From an uncultured Pseudodesulfovibrio sp. (GTDB lineage Bacteria; Desulfobacterota; Desulfovibrionia; Desulfovibrionales; Desulfovibrionaceae), in the NCBI RefSeq assembly GCF_963662885.1, contig NZ_OY760065.1, forward strand, positions 382,001-446,000: a DNA stretch of 64,000 nt, in the 5' to 3' direction. Below, in pieces: positions 49,654 to 59,045 of the stretch (within the stretch, counting starts at the first letter, position 1; every line of letters begins with the position of its first letter). A program made the position numbers and the translations under genes. The notes beneath the pieces are model-generated. The model worked only from the letters and a program-made list of their open reading frames with translations. It was not told the origin of the DNA and did no database searches.

Positions 49654-50415
49654 CTAGAGATTCCACTTCTTGACGATGGCGGCGTAGGTGCCGTCCGCCT
49701 TGACTTCCTCCAGCCCCTTGTTCAGGGCCTGCAGCAGATCGTCGTTGCCCTTGCGGGTGATCATGGCGAATTCCTCGTAGGACAGCGGGTCGCCGGCGCG
49801 CTTGAACTTGCCCTGCTTGACGAACTCGTCGGCCACGGAGATGTCGGCGATGACCGCATCGGCAACCTTGTTGTTGAGCATCATGAAGGCGATGTTGTAG
49901 CTCTCGGGCTTGACGACTTCAGCACCCTCGACCTTGTCGGCCTCCTGCTCGCCGGTGGTACCCAGCTGGACCGCGATCTTCTTGCCTTTCAGGTCGGCGG
50001 CGGACTTGATGTCAGAGTCGTTGCGCACCACGATAACCTGGCCGCTAGCGATGTAGGGAGCCGAGAAGCTGACCTGCTCGGCACGCTCGGGGGAAATGGA
50101 GAAACCGGACATGCCCATGTCCACCTGACCGCTCTGGGTGGCGGTGACGATGGCCGCGAAGTCCATGGTCACCCACTTGACCTTGATACCCATCTTGGCG
50201 GCGATGGCATTCAGAAGGTCCACGTCGAAACCGACACGCTCACCGCTGTCGCCGATGGCTTCGAACGGAGGATAGTCCGGAGAGTTGCCCACAGTGATGA
50301 CGCCAGCTTCCTTGACCTTTTCCAGGGTGGTTGCGGCCTGGGCAAAGGTGGACAGCGCGCACAGCGAAATGATCGCGGCAAGCACGATCATCATGCGCAT
50401 TTTGTTGAACTTCAT
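49654..50415 (-). CDS. Amino acid ABC transporter substrate-binding protein
   Basis: A 253-residue periplasmic binding protein of the SBP_bac_3 family. The signal peptide ends near AQAATTLEKV. The mature start VKEAGVITVGNSPDYPPFEA and GFDVDLLNAIAAKMGIKVKW are typical, with MDFAAIVTATQSGQVDMGMS and the hinge region AVQLGTTGEQEADK further on. It delivers a polar amino acid to the permease encoded downstream. ATG 50415 has AAGGAG upstream. The terminator just after it favours high expression. Confidence 0.93.
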   Translation of the reverse strand: MKFNKMRMMIVLAAIISLCALSTFAQAATTLEKVKEAGVITVGNSPDYPPFEAIGDSGERVGFDVDLLNAIAAKMGIKVKWVTMDFAAIVTATQSGQVDMGMSGFSISPERAEQVSFSAPYIASGQVIVVRNDSDIKSAADLKGKKIAVQLGTTGEQEADKVEGAEVVKPESYNIAFMMLNNKVADAVIADISVADEFVKQGKFKRAGDPLSYEEFAMITRKGNDDLLQALNKGLEEVKADGTYAAIVKKWNL

Positions 50416-50493
50416 ATCTTTCTCCTTGCTGAACGATTAATGGGATTAATCCGGTCGGGGAACCGGGAAATATAGCTCGGACCAAAGGCCCGA

Positions 50494-52029
50494 TTAGTCG
50501 ACAATTCCGGCCATGAGAGGGCCTACCTTGCGCGCAATATCCTTGTCGGCGTTGTCCAGGACGCCAAGGATTTTACCTCGGTAGATGACCGCCACACGGT
50601 CGGCCAACTGCAAGGCCTCGTTGAGATCGCCCGTGACCAGCAACACACCGGCCATGGACCGGGTTTCGAGCAGCCGCTTCCAGACCTCCTCGGTAGCGGA
50701 CACGTCCAACCCCTGGGTAGGCTGCTCGGCCACGATAAGCTTGGGCTCGCGATAGAGCTCTCGGGCCAGAACGGCCTTTTGCAGGTTGCCGCCGGAAAGC
50801 TGCCAGGCAAGGGCATGGATGCGGCCGGGGCGGATGTCGAATTTCTCGATAAGTTTGGTCGTGTGCTTGGCGGCCTTTTTCTTGTCCAGCCACAGCCCCT
50901 TGGCAAATCCCTTGCGCGTGGTCAGAAGCAGGTTGTCTACCAAGTTCTGGTTAGGCAGCGTAGCCAGACCGAGGCGGTCTTCAGGGATGTAGCACATGGA
51001 TCGGTTCCAGGTCGATTCGGCGAAGAACTTGCGCCAGGGCTTGCCCATGATGAAGACCGTGTCCTGCGGCGGCCGAATCAGGCCGGTGACAGCCTCGACC
51101 AGTGCCTTCTGGCCATTACCGGCCACGCCGACAAGAGCGACGATCTCGCCACGCCGTACATCCAGATCAACCTCGGTCAGACCGAGCCCGGTGAGGTTCC
51201 TGACCTCAAGGACCTTGTCGCCGATCTCGGCGGGTTGGCGGTCAACCTCGAGCAGAACCTCCTTGCCCACCATGCGAGAGGCCAGATCGGCCTTTGATTC
51301 GATGGACTCCGGAGCCAGTTCGCCTTCGATACGGCCGCGCCTGAGGATGGCGATGTCGTCGGCCAGGGCGATGACCTCTTCCAGCTTGTGCGAGATGAAA
51401 ATGATCGCCTTGCCCTGCTCGGTCATGCGCCACAACGCTTCAAAAAGGCTGCGGGTCTCTTCCGGGGTAAGGACTGCCGTGGGCTCGTCGAAAATCAGAA
51501 TCCGGCTCTCACGGTAAAGCAGCTTGAGAATCTCAACCACCTGACGCTCGCCCATGGACAATTCGCAGATGCGCGCGCTCGGGTCGATGTTCAAACCATA
51601 CCGGTCGGCCAGTTCTCCCACCCTCTGCTCCATCTCACGCGGGGAGACGATGAAACCGCCCTCCTGCCCGAGCAGGACATTCTCGGCCACGGTCATGGAG
51701 TCCACAAGCATGAAGTGCTGGTAGACCATGCCGATACCCGCCTGGATGGCGTCCTTGGAGGACGTGAAGCGTACGGGTTCACCATCCACTTCGATGTAGC
51801 CCTCGTCCGGCTTGTAGCGTCCGGCGAGCATGGACATCATGGTCGATTTGCCCGCTCCGTTTTCGCCGAGCAAGGCCTTGATGCGGCCCGGGTAGACGTC
51901 CAGGGTGATGGAGTCATTGGCCAAAACTTTGCCGAACCGCTTGGTCAGTCCCTTGAGGCTGACCAGAGGCCGTGTCCCCTCCGGGATAGGCCGGGTTCGG
52001 ACCGGCCTGACGAAAATCTGATTGGTCAT
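50494..52029 (-). CDS. BMP-type nucleoside/sugar ABC transporter ATPase
   Basis: A 511-residue fused double ATPase of the RbsA/NupO type. The first Walker A is LLGENGAGKSTMMSMLAGRY near residue 45, with signature LSMGERQVVEILKLL and Walker B LIFDEPTAVL. The second domain has a degenerate Walker A (VALVGVAGNGQKALVEAVTG) near 290 and signature QLSGGNLQKAVLAREL. This asymmetry is usual. It powers uptake by the two permeases next to it. ATG 52029 has GGAGGGG upstream; the frame is open to 52077 without an RBS. It overlaps nothing and ends the operon. Confidence 0.92.
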   Translation of the reverse strand: MTNQIFVRPVRTRPIPEGTRPLVSLKGLTKRFGKVLANDSITLDVYPGRIKALLGENGAGKSTMMSMLAGRYKPDEGYIEVDGEPVRFTSSKDAIQAGIGMVYQHFMLVDSMTVAENVLLGQEGGFIVSPREMEQRVGELADRYGLNIDPSARICELSMGERQVVEILKLLYRESRILIFDEPTAVLTPEETRSLFEALWRMTEQGKAIIFISHKLEEVIALADDIAILRRGRIEGELAPESIESKADLASRMVGKEVLLEVDRQPAEIGDKVLEVRNLTGLGLTEVDLDVRRGEIVALVGVAGNGQKALVEAVTGLIRPPQDTVFIMGKPWRKFFAESTWNRSMCYIPEDRLGLATLPNQNLVDNLLLTTRKGFAKGLWLDKKKAAKHTTKLIEKFDIRPGRIHALAWQLSGGNLQKAVLARELYREPKLIVAEQPTQGLDVSATEEVWKRLLETRSMAGVLLVTGDLNEALQLADRVAVIYRGKILGVLDNADKDIARKVGPLMAGIVD

Positions 52030-52033
52030 GGCG

Positions 52034-52951
52034 CTACCCCTCCGGCTCGATGTTCGTGCCGAGGGCGGCAGGCGCATCGATACGCCGGCCCCGCCAGGCG
52101 GACAGAATCAGGACCAGAATGGTCAGCAGGTACGGCAGCATGAGCAGCAGAGAGGACGGCAGGTGCGTACCCGCGGCCTGGAGCCTGAGCTGGAAGGCCA
52201 TTACCCCGCCGAAGAGATATGCGCCGACCACGGCGCGTCCCGGACGCCAGAAGGCGAAGATGACCAGGGCCACCGCAATCCAGCCGCGTCCGCCGGACAG
52301 TCCGTTGGTCCAAAGGTGGGTGTAGGCCAGGGACAGGTACGCCCCGCCGAGCCCGATCAGGAACCCGCCCGCAATGACCGCGAAGTAACGAAGCCGGATG
52401 GGTTTCAGCCCCGCTGCAGCAGCGGCTGCGGGCATCTCACCCGTTGCGGCCACATGCAGGCCAAGGCTAGTCCGTTTGAAGAAAAACCAGAACAGGACCG
52501 GAATCACGAAGGACACATAGACCAGCATGTCATGCTTGAAGAAGATATCGCCCAGAACCGGAATCTGCGAAAGCAGCGGGAAATTGAAGGGGTCGAAACC
52601 GGGCGCAGCCAGGCCGACATACGGCACGCCGAGGAAATGGGTCAGCCCGCCGCCCAGAATGGTCAGAGCCAGACCGGAAACGACCTGATTGCCCAGGCAT
52701 GATACGCAGACGAACGCGTGCAAAGAAGCCATGACCATCCCCGCAAAGCCACCGGCCAGGAAGCCGAGCCACGGCGAACCGGTCATGTAGCTGGTCCAGA
52801 AGGCGGCCAGAGCGGATACGGCCATCATGCCTTCGACGCCGAGATTGAGTACCCCGCCCTTCTCGGTCATCATCTCGCCCAATGTGGCGTACAGGATGGG
52901 GGTGCCGGACTGCACCGTGGCCGCGAACAGCGGTATGAGAAATTCCCACAT
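52034..52951 (-). CDS. BMP-type ABC transporter permease 2
   Basis: A 305-residue inner-membrane permease of the BPD_transp_2 family with eight to ten helices, such as GVLNLGVEGMMAVSALAAFW near the N terminus. It pairs with the permease encoded at 52955 and the ATPase at 50494 in a nucleoside or nucleobase importer. Only 3 bases separate it from the preceding gene and 4 from the ATPase gene, so all are co-translated. Confidence 0.92.
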   Translation of the reverse strand: MWEFLIPLFAATVQSGTPILYATLGEMMTEKGGVLNLGVEGMMAVSALAAFWTSYMTGSPWLGFLAGGFAGMVMASLHAFVCVSCLGNQVVSGLALTILGGGLTHFLGVPYVGLAAPGFDPFNFPLLSQIPVLGDIFFKHDMLVYVSFVIPVLFWFFFKRTSLGLHVAATGEMPAAAAAAGLKPIRLRYFAVIAGGFLIGLGGAYLSLAYTHLWTNGLSGGRGWIAVALVIFAFWRPGRAVVGAYLFGGVMAFQLRLQAAGTHLPSSLLLMLPYLLTILVLILSAWRGRRIDAPAALGTNIEPEG

Positions 52952-52954
52952 GGC

Positions 52955-54016
52955 CTACTCCTGCCTCGGTTTGCGGACCAGTTTGTAGGTCAGGAAGAAC
53001 TGCCCGGCCAGCACGGTGAGCAGGATGATGCCTTCCATGATCGTTCCGAAGGCCGCCGGAATCTGCAGCTTGAGCTGCATGTTTTCCACTCCTACCCGCA
53101 GCGCGGCCAGAAGGAAGGAGGCGAACGCGATATTCAGGGGCTCCAGACGGGCAAGCCAGGCAACCACGATGGCGGTATAGCCGTAGCCGACCATCAGGGA
53201 GGGCTGCAAACGGTTGAGCACGGCCGAGGTCTCCACACACCCGGCCCAGCCCGCGAATCCGCCGGACAAGCCCATGACCAGCAGGACGAGCATACCGTAA
53301 CGAATCTTGGCGTATCGGGCCACGCGCGCGCCTTCGCCGCTGGCCTTCAGCTCGAAACCGAGCCGGGTGAAACGCATGAAGGCCCAGAGGCCCGCGCCCA
53401 CAACCACGCAAAAAATAATGCCCCAGTGCACGCGGCTGCCCGCGATGCCCGGGATAATAGCCCCTTCGGTAAATTCTGGGGTCATGGGGAAACCGAAACT
53501 CGCCGGGTCCTTCCACACGCCGAACACCAGAAAGTCCAGAAGCAGGATGGCGATGTAGTTGAGCATCAACGTCGAAATGATCTCGTTGACCCGCAGCTTC
53601 AGCCGAAGCACCGCCGGAATCAAGGCCCAGATGCCTCCCAGGATGAAAGCCATGATGAACATGAGCGGCAGGAGCACGAAGCGGGGCAGATCGGGGAAGG
53701 CCAGGGCCATCCACGTTGCTCCGATGGCCCCCAGGGCAAACTGCCCTTCGGCCCCGATGTTCCATATCTGCATCCGAAAGGCCACGGCCACGCCGAGCGA
53801 GCAGAGGAACAGCGGGATGGCCTTGAGGAGTACATCCTCAATGGACCAGATGTTGCCGAAACTGCCCTGCCATAGCACGGTCATGCCATACCAGGCGTCC
53901 TTGCCCTGGCCCTTGAGCAACAGAGCACTGAGCACGAGGGAAAAGAGCAGGGCGCCCAGGAATACAACCAGGGCGCCCCACTTCCAGGGTTCATCTCTTT
54001 TTCTGATCTTCAGCAC
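52955..54016 (-). CDS. BMP-type ABC transporter permease 1
   Basis: A 353-residue permease with about ten helices. The stretch NIGAEGQFALGAIGATWMAL near residue 90 is the family signature. I chose GTG 54016, ten bases after the BmpA stop and placed before KIRKRDEPWKW. The open frame to 54121 runs back over the bmpA gene. It is the second gene of the bmpA operon. Confidence 0.9.
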   Translation of the reverse strand: MLKIRKRDEPWKWGALVVFLGALLFSLVLSALLLKGQGKDAWYGMTVLWQGSFGNIWSIEDVLLKAIPLFLCSLGVAVAFRMQIWNIGAEGQFALGAIGATWMALAFPDLPRFVLLPLMFIMAFILGGIWALIPAVLRLKLRVNEIISTLMLNYIAILLLDFLVFGVWKDPASFGFPMTPEFTEGAIIPGIAGSRVHWGIIFCVVVGAGLWAFMRFTRLGFELKASGEGARVARYAKIRYGMLVLLVMGLSGGFAGWAGCVETSAVLNRLQPSLMVGYGYTAIVVAWLARLEPLNIAFASFLLAALRVGVENMQLKLQIPAAFGTIMEGIILLTVLAGQFFLTYKLVRKPRQE

Positions 54017-54026
54017 GGTACCCGAT

Positions 54027-55175
54027 CTAGTTGGTGGTGCCGACGACGCCTTCAACAAACCAGTCCATGCCAAGCAGCGCGCCGTCGTCCGGGGTGGAGC
54101 CCTCGGCGATGGCCACTTCACCGGCCTGGTTCTTGATGGGACCAGCGAACACGGTGTCCTTGCCGGACATCAGCTCGGCCCGCTTGGCGTTGACCATGGA
54201 CTTGACGTCATCCGGGACCATGGAGCCCATGGGGGCGATGTCGACAACGCCGTCCTGCATGGACCACCACATGGCTTGGTCACCCTTCCAGGTGCCGTTG
54301 CGAACTTCTTCGAGAGTCTTCACGTACATGGGGCCCCAGTTCCAGATGGCGGAGGTCAGGTTGGCCTTGGGCGCGAAGGAGGACATGTCGGAGTTGTAAC
54401 CGATGGCGTAGGCACCGGCTTCCTGGGCGGCTTCCTGAGCGGCCGGGGAATCCTGATGCTGGGTGATGACGTCGCAACCGGCGTCCAGCAGGGACTTGGC
54501 GGCGTCCTTCTCGAGCGCGGGGTCATACCAGGTCTTGGTCCAAACCACGTGGACCTTGACGTCCGGGTTCACTTCGCGGGCGCCGAGGGTGAAGGCGTTG
54601 ATGCCGCGAATGACTTCGGGAATCGGGAAGGCGGCCACGTAACCGAGCTTGTTGCTCTTGGTCATGGAGCCGGCGATCAGGCCGGTCAGGTAACGGGCCT
54701 GATAGATGCGGCCGAAATAATTGCTGACGTTGGGGCCCTTCTTGAAGCCGGAGCAGTGCATGAACTTGGTGTCAGGGAATTCCTTGGCGACTTTCATGAC
54801 CGGGTCCATGTAGCCGAAGCTGGTGGCGAAAATAATGTCCATTCCCTCGCGGGCCATGTTCCGCAGCACGCGTTCGGAGTCAGCGCCTTCAGGGACCGAC
54901 TCGGCATATTTGGTAGAAGCCCAGGGCAGCGCGTCCACAGCCTGACGGCCGAGATCGTGAGCGTAGGAATAACCGGCGTCACCCACCGGGGAGACGTAAA
55001 TGAACCCGGCCTTGATGACCTTGGCCTCTTCCGCCGGAGCGGGGGCCTGAGCCTCTTCGGTCTTGGCCGGTTCTTCGGCTTTTTTCTCCTCCTGCGGGGC
55101 TTCACCGCAGGCGAAAAGGGACAGCGCCAGCAGCAGTGCCGCAGGCAGACCAATCAATTTCAGCAGTTTCTTCAT
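54027..55175 (-). CDS. BmpA/Med-family nucleoside-binding lipoprotein
   Basis: A 382-residue lipid-anchored substrate-binding protein. The signal peptide ends at the lipobox LFAC (Cys about 23). An acidic, Ala/Glu/Pro-rich linker (APQEEKKAEEPAKTEEAQAP) separates the anchor from the binding domain. Family segments are GFIYVSPVGDAGYSYAHDLG near residue 57 and QHQDSPAAQEAAQEAGAYAI near 235. PnrA-type members bind purine nucleosides. A purine phosphoribosyltransferase gene 128 bases upstream supports purine uptake. RBS AGAGG precedes ATG 55175. Confidence 0.92.
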   Translation of the reverse strand: MKKLLKLIGLPAALLLALSLFACGEAPQEEKKAEEPAKTEEAQAPAPAEEAKVIKAGFIYVSPVGDAGYSYAHDLGRQAVDALPWASTKYAESVPEGADSERVLRNMAREGMDIIFATSFGYMDPVMKVAKEFPDTKFMHCSGFKKGPNVSNYFGRIYQARYLTGLIAGSMTKSNKLGYVAAFPIPEVIRGINAFTLGAREVNPDVKVHVVWTKTWYDPALEKDAAKSLLDAGCDVITQHQDSPAAQEAAQEAGAYAIGYNSDMSSFAPKANLTSAIWNWGPMYVKTLEEVRNGTWKGDQAMWWSMQDGVVDIAPMGSMVPDDVKSMVNAKRAELMSGKDTVFAGPIKNQAGEVAIAEGSTPDDGALLGMDWFVEGVVGTTN

Positions 55176-55303
55176 CAGGACCTCTCCGTTAGCGGTTAAA
55201 TATCAAAAACGCATATCTCAGCTACCGGAATCGGGCAAGACCCAATTTCGCTGAGACGGCGCTAGTAAGCTGCAATCTAACGATATCTATTTTGGATAAA
55301 AAC

Positions 55304-55786
55304 CTATTCAGAGACCTGGATGATCGGTTCCACGAACTGGGAACCTGCGTCCCAGGGAAACAGTATCCAGGTATCCTGGCTGACCTCGGTGATGAAAGTA
55401 TCCACCATGGGACGGCCGGCGGGCTTGGCGTATACCGTGGCGAAGTGCGCTTTGGGGACCATGTCGCGGGCGATCTTGGCGGTCTTGCCCGTGTCCACCA
55501 GATCGTCGATGAGCAGCCAGCCCTCGCCTTCACAGTCCACTCCCTTGAGGATGTTGGCATCACCCTGCTCTTTCCAGTTGTATGAGGAAAGGCAAATGGT
55601 ATCGATGAGATGGATGTCCAGCTCGCGGGCGATGATGGCCGCTGGGACCAGGCCGCCGCGGGTAATGGCCAGGATGCCCTTCCAGGGACCTCTTTCGACC
55701 AGACGCCAGGAAAGGGCTCGGCAGTCTCGATGCAATTGTTCCCAGGTTACAGGGAACATTTTCTGGTATCGGCTCTTGTCAACCAT
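55304..55786 (-). CDS. gpt: Xanthine/guanine phosphoribosyltransferase
   Basis: A 160-residue purine salvage enzyme joining xanthine, guanine or hypoxanthine to PRPP. The PRPP loop is GWLLIDDLVDTGKTAKIARD near residue 90, and the N-terminal RGGLVPAAIIARELDIHLID near 44 is the pyrophosphate loop. PWDAGSQFVEPI closes it. Length matches Gpt. AAGGAG precedes ATG 55786. It lies upstream of the bmpA transport operon on the same strand, so uptake and salvage of purines are probably linked. Confidence 0.93.
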   Translation of the reverse strand: MVDKSRYQKMFPVTWEQLHRDCRALSWRLVERGPWKGILAITRGGLVPAAIIARELDIHLIDTICLSSYNWKEQGDANILKGVDCEGEGWLLIDDLVDTGKTAKIARDMVPKAHFATVYAKPAGRPMVDTFITEVSQDTWILFPWDAGSQFVEPIIQVSE

Positions 55787-55842
55787 GGAAAATTCTCCTT
55801 AGCGATGTCAGAACGTCGGGCTTCGTACCCGTGTCCGGGCAA

Positions 55843-57294
55843 TTAATCAAGAGTACAGGCCCTGCCTTTGTAATCAAAGAGGAAAGAGAGCGTCTTGCGA
55901 ACCATGGGTGAAAACAGCTTCGGAGACAAAACCCGCCCCGCCACGCGCTTATTGATCTCCCCGAGAGTCGGGTACGGCATGACCATGGAGGCCATGGCCG
56001 ACAGCTTTACTCCGCCCCCCAATGCCGTGGCCCATTGTCCGAGCAGTTCTCCAGCGTGCGGACCGACTATCTGCGCCCCCAGGGGCTTTTCCTTATGATC
56101 GAGGATCAACTTGACCTTTCCTTCAATCCGCCCTTCGGCCCGGGCGCGGTCGTTGTTTGTGAAGAGTTCCTCGAAGACCGAATATTCTACCCCCGCCTCC
56201 AACGCGCGCTTTTCGTTCATGCCCACGCTGGCCAGCTCCGGATCGGTGTAGGTGCACCATGGCAGCCGCGTATAATCCGCCTTGCGCGGCAAGTGGAAGA
56301 CCACGTTGGACAGAACGATGGACCCTTCGTATCCGGCTGCGTGGGTAAACAGATAGCGGCCAAGCACGTCGCCGCAGGCAAAAATATGTTTTTGGGTAGT
56401 GCGCAGACGCGCGTCCACCTTGATCCCGCGCCCGGCGAGTTCCACTCCGCAGTTTTCGAGCCCGAGCCCTTCCACTCGGGGCATGCGCCCGGCGGCTACG
56501 AGCAACTGTTCGGCCCGCACCGTATGGGACCTGCCCGTTCGGGCGAATTCAACCTCCATCTCGCCATTTACCCGACGTACAGCGGTGGTCGCAGCGGACA
56601 ACTCCACCTTCACACCTTCAGCAGCCAACGCAGCCCGAACCACCTCGGCCATGTCCTCATCCTCCACAGGGAGCAACTGGCTGTTGCGCTGGACGATGGT
56701 CACTGTGGTCCCGAGGCGGGTGAAGGCCTGGGCCATTTCACAACCTATGGGGCCGCCGCCGATTATCGCCAGGGACGAAGGCAGTTTCTCAAGGCTGAAA
56801 AGATCCTCATTCGTGAGATATGAAACATCGGCAAGGCCATCAATGGGCGGGACGGCCGGAGATGAGCCGGTGGCCAGGACCCAGGACCGGGCGGACAGCC
56901 GCTTTCCGGAGCAGTCGATCATGTGCTCGTCAACAAAACGGGCTTCTCCGAACACAACCTTGACGCCCAGCCCGCAAAAGCGCTCCTCGGAGTCGTGCTC
57001 CTGAATGGCCTCAATGACCTCCCGGATTCGGCCATTGACCGACCCCATATCCACTGGGGGCACGTTCACTTCGGGTAGGCCGAAGCGAGCGGCGTGGCGC
57101 ATGTCATGATAGATTTCAGCCGTGCGAATCAGCGTCTTGCTCGGCACGCAGCCGGTGTGCAGGCAATCACCGCCCAAGGATGCCCCTCGCTCGACGAGTA
57201 CTGTCTTCACTCCGAGCTGCGCGGCTCCGGAGGCAACGGTCAGTCCAGCCGCTCCACCACCGATGACGCCAATATCAAAATCATATTCAGCCAT
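55843..57294 (-). CDS. MerA/dihydrolipoamide dehydrogenase-like disulfide reductase
   Basis: A 483-residue FAD disulfide oxidoreductase. The redox pair is GGDCLHTGCVPSKTL near residue 42, the FAD site IGVIGGGAAGLTVASGAAQL near 9 and the NAD(P) site AIIGGGPIGCEMAQAFTRLG near 177. It lacks the N-terminal heavy-metal domain and the C-terminal Cys pair of true mercuric reductases, so mercury is not the likely substrate. It overlaps the TVP38 gene by 8 bases, a pairing seen in other bacteria. ATG 57294 has GGAGG upstream. The substrate is unknown. Confidence 0.9.
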   Translation of the reverse strand: MAEYDFDIGVIGGGAAGLTVASGAAQLGVKTVLVERGASLGGDCLHTGCVPSKTLIRTAEIYHDMRHAARFGLPEVNVPPVDMGSVNGRIREVIEAIQEHDSEERFCGLGVKVVFGEARFVDEHMIDCSGKRLSARSWVLATGSSPAVPPIDGLADVSYLTNEDLFSLEKLPSSLAIIGGGPIGCEMAQAFTRLGTTVTIVQRNSQLLPVEDEDMAEVVRAALAAEGVKVELSAATTAVRRVNGEMEVEFARTGRSHTVRAEQLLVAAGRMPRVEGLGLENCGVELAGRGIKVDARLRTTQKHIFACGDVLGRYLFTHAAGYEGSIVLSNVVFHLPRKADYTRLPWCTYTDPELASVGMNEKRALEAGVEYSVFEELFTNNDRARAEGRIEGKVKLILDHKEKPLGAQIVGPHAGELLGQWATALGGGVKLSAMASMVMPYPTLGEINKRVAGRVLSPKLFSPMVRKTLSFLFDYKGRACTLD

Positions 57295-57982
57295 GGTTCC
57301 TCCGCTTCCTGTACCAGCCGAGTCCCTTCTTCGCAGCCAGAGGGAAAAGCCCAAGTACCACGAATGACAGGATCAGACTCGGCGAGAGCAAGCCCGTCAG
57401 GGAGTCAAGCTGGCCCAACTCCTTGCCCGCGTTGACATAGACCGCCGTGCCCGGGAGCATGCCGACTTGAGAGACCCAGGCATAAGTGACCAGACGCATG
57501 GGGGTCAGCCCCATAAGTGTATTGACTACGAAAAAGGGGAAGATCGGGATGAGCCGAAGAGTGAAAAGGTAGAACGCCCCTTCGCGCTCAACGCCCCTGT
57601 CGATGCGCCCAAGCTTGTCGCCGAACCTGCTCCGGACCGATTCACGCAGTACGTAGCGCGATAGCAGAAAGGCAAGGCTGGCACCCAGAGTGCTGGCCAA
57701 CGAAACCATTACCAGACCAACCCACAGACCGAATAAGGCCCCGCCCGCCAGCGTAAGTACGGCGGCAGCTGGCAACCCCAGAGCGGCCACGGCTACATAT
57801 ATGAGGAAATACGCGCCGAGTACCAGAAAAGTATGCGCACCATACAGAGCCTGAAACTGTTCACGCGATTGTTTAAGGTAATCCAGAGAGAAAAAACGGC
57901 CAAGATCGAACAGAAAATAGGCGGCCACCAGCCCGGCCAGCAGGGCCGAGACCAGGAGTTTGCCGGCCGCACTCCGGCTCAT
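57287..57982 (-). CDS. TVP38/TMEM64-family membrane protein
   Basis: A 231-residue DedA/VTT-type membrane protein with about six helices. The VTT region includes LGLPAAAVLTLAGGALFGLW near residue 70, and RLIPIFPFFVVNTLMGLTPM near 142 is the characteristic second motif. Related proteins move lipids or ions. Its gene overlaps glucokinase (4 bases) and the disulfide reductase (8 bases), giving a tightly coupled three-gene operon. Confidence 0.9.
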   Translation of the reverse strand: MSRSAAGKLLVSALLAGLVAAYFLFDLGRFFSLDYLKQSREQFQALYGAHTFLVLGAYFLIYVAVAALGLPAAAVLTLAGGALFGLWVGLVMVSLASTLGASLAFLLSRYVLRESVRSRFGDKLGRIDRGVEREGAFYLFTLRLIPIFPFFVVNTLMGLTPMRLVTYAWVSQVGMLPGTAVYVNAGKELGQLDSLTGLLSPSLILSFVVLGLFPLAAKKGLGWYRKRRNHG

Positions 57983-58938
57983 GCGCCCTCGCCGTGACCC
58001 GCAAGCATCTGCGCGCCGTAAAAGGCCGCGCCAAACAGTCCGCTCGCCTCGTTGGCGTTGAGTTTGACCGGGACGGTGTTCAGAAAATCCTGATACACGT
58101 GGGAATTATGAAACTCATCCATGAATTCCGGAATCTGAACCAGCATGGGGTTCTTGGCTGCCACGCCGCCCGCGATGAACAGGCCGCCGGTGGTCATCAA
58201 GCCGATGGCCCAGTTTCGACACGCTCGGGCGTAGAACCGGGCATACCACTTGGCCGTCTCGCTCTCCGGGGTCAATCTGGCGGAAATCTCCTTGGGAGAA
58301 AGGTTCTCACCGGTCAAAAATCGATGCACGAGCTGCAAACCGAGCCCTGTGACCACGGAGTCTCCCTCTGGCCAGTTGCGGCCACTCTCCAAGCGGTTGA
58401 ACTCGGCGTATTCGGCTTCTTCACGCCCGACAAAGGGAAAGGCCATGTGCCCTCCTTCGGAAGGGATGGCCGCCCACTTGCCGCTGGTCTTGAACATCGC
58501 GGAATAGCCGAGTCCCGTGCCAGCGCCGATAACGCCGATGGTCTCTCCCTCCATCGCCTCACCGTCCTGAATTACCAGGGCATCGTCCACGGCGCAGGTG
58601 CGGCAGGCATAGGCCTGGGCCGAAAAATCGTTGATGAGCACGGCTGCCGCGCCGAAATCCACTTCACGCAAGTCGATGCCCCACGGGGCATTGGGTAGTT
58701 TCGGACAGGTCACGCCTCTATAGACGGCGCCGGCAGGAGCCAGAACCGCAGCGTCGAACGAGCCGGGCCGCACAGGAAAATCGCTGTCCCAGAGTTGTCC
58801 GACCAGTTCCGGGAATGTTTGCGCCCCGTGGGTATCAAGCCAGATGGAATCCAGCATTTCCAGGTGGTTGTCTTGCGCCTCGAACAAGGCAAACCGACTG
58901 TTGGTGCCGCCGATGTCGGCGGCCAGAATCTTGACCAT
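57979..58938 (-). CDS. glk: Glucokinase
   Basis: A 319-residue ROK-unrelated glucokinase of the Glk (PF02685) family phosphorylating glucose with ATP. The phosphate loop is ILAADIGGTNSRFALFEAQD at the N terminus, the sugar-binding region is NDFSAQAYACRTCAVDD near residue 102, and GVIGAGTGLGYSAMF near 137 with the EGGHM segment completes the site. Catalytic Asp lies in INDFSAQ. It heads the glk-TVP38-reductase operon. GGAG before ATG 58938 supports the start. Confidence 0.92.
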   Translation of the reverse strand: MVKILAADIGGTNSRFALFEAQDNHLEMLDSIWLDTHGAQTFPELVGQLWDSDFPVRPGSFDAAVLAPAGAVYRGVTCPKLPNAPWGIDLREVDFGAAAVLINDFSAQAYACRTCAVDDALVIQDGEAMEGETIGVIGAGTGLGYSAMFKTSGKWAAIPSEGGHMAFPFVGREEAEYAEFNRLESGRNWPEGDSVVTGLGLQLVHRFLTGENLSPKEISARLTPESETAKWYARFYARACRNWAIGLMTTGGLFIAGGVAAKNPMLVQIPEFMDEFHNSHVYQDFLNTVPVKLNANEASGLFGAAFYGAQMLAGHGEGA

Positions 58939-58981
58939 GCGCCCTTCTCCTCCGTGAAACGGAGCCTATCACAATCGGACG

Positions 58982-59006
58982 AAAAAAAAAGGAGCCCGAA
59001 GGCCCC
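58982..59006 (-). terminator. Terminator of motB-motA
   Basis: On the minus strand GGGGCC and GGCTCC arms pair (one mismatch) around TTCG, followed by nine T residues. Confidence 0.8.
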
Positions 59007-59045
59007 TTTTCCAGCTGATTCGACCGCTTTGGCGGCATGTTTGGA

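Noticed and set aside
55176..55303. Possible purine riboswitch between gpt and bmpA
   Set aside because: The conserved core of purine riboswitches is not found in this 128-base stretch, and no clear expression platform is seen.
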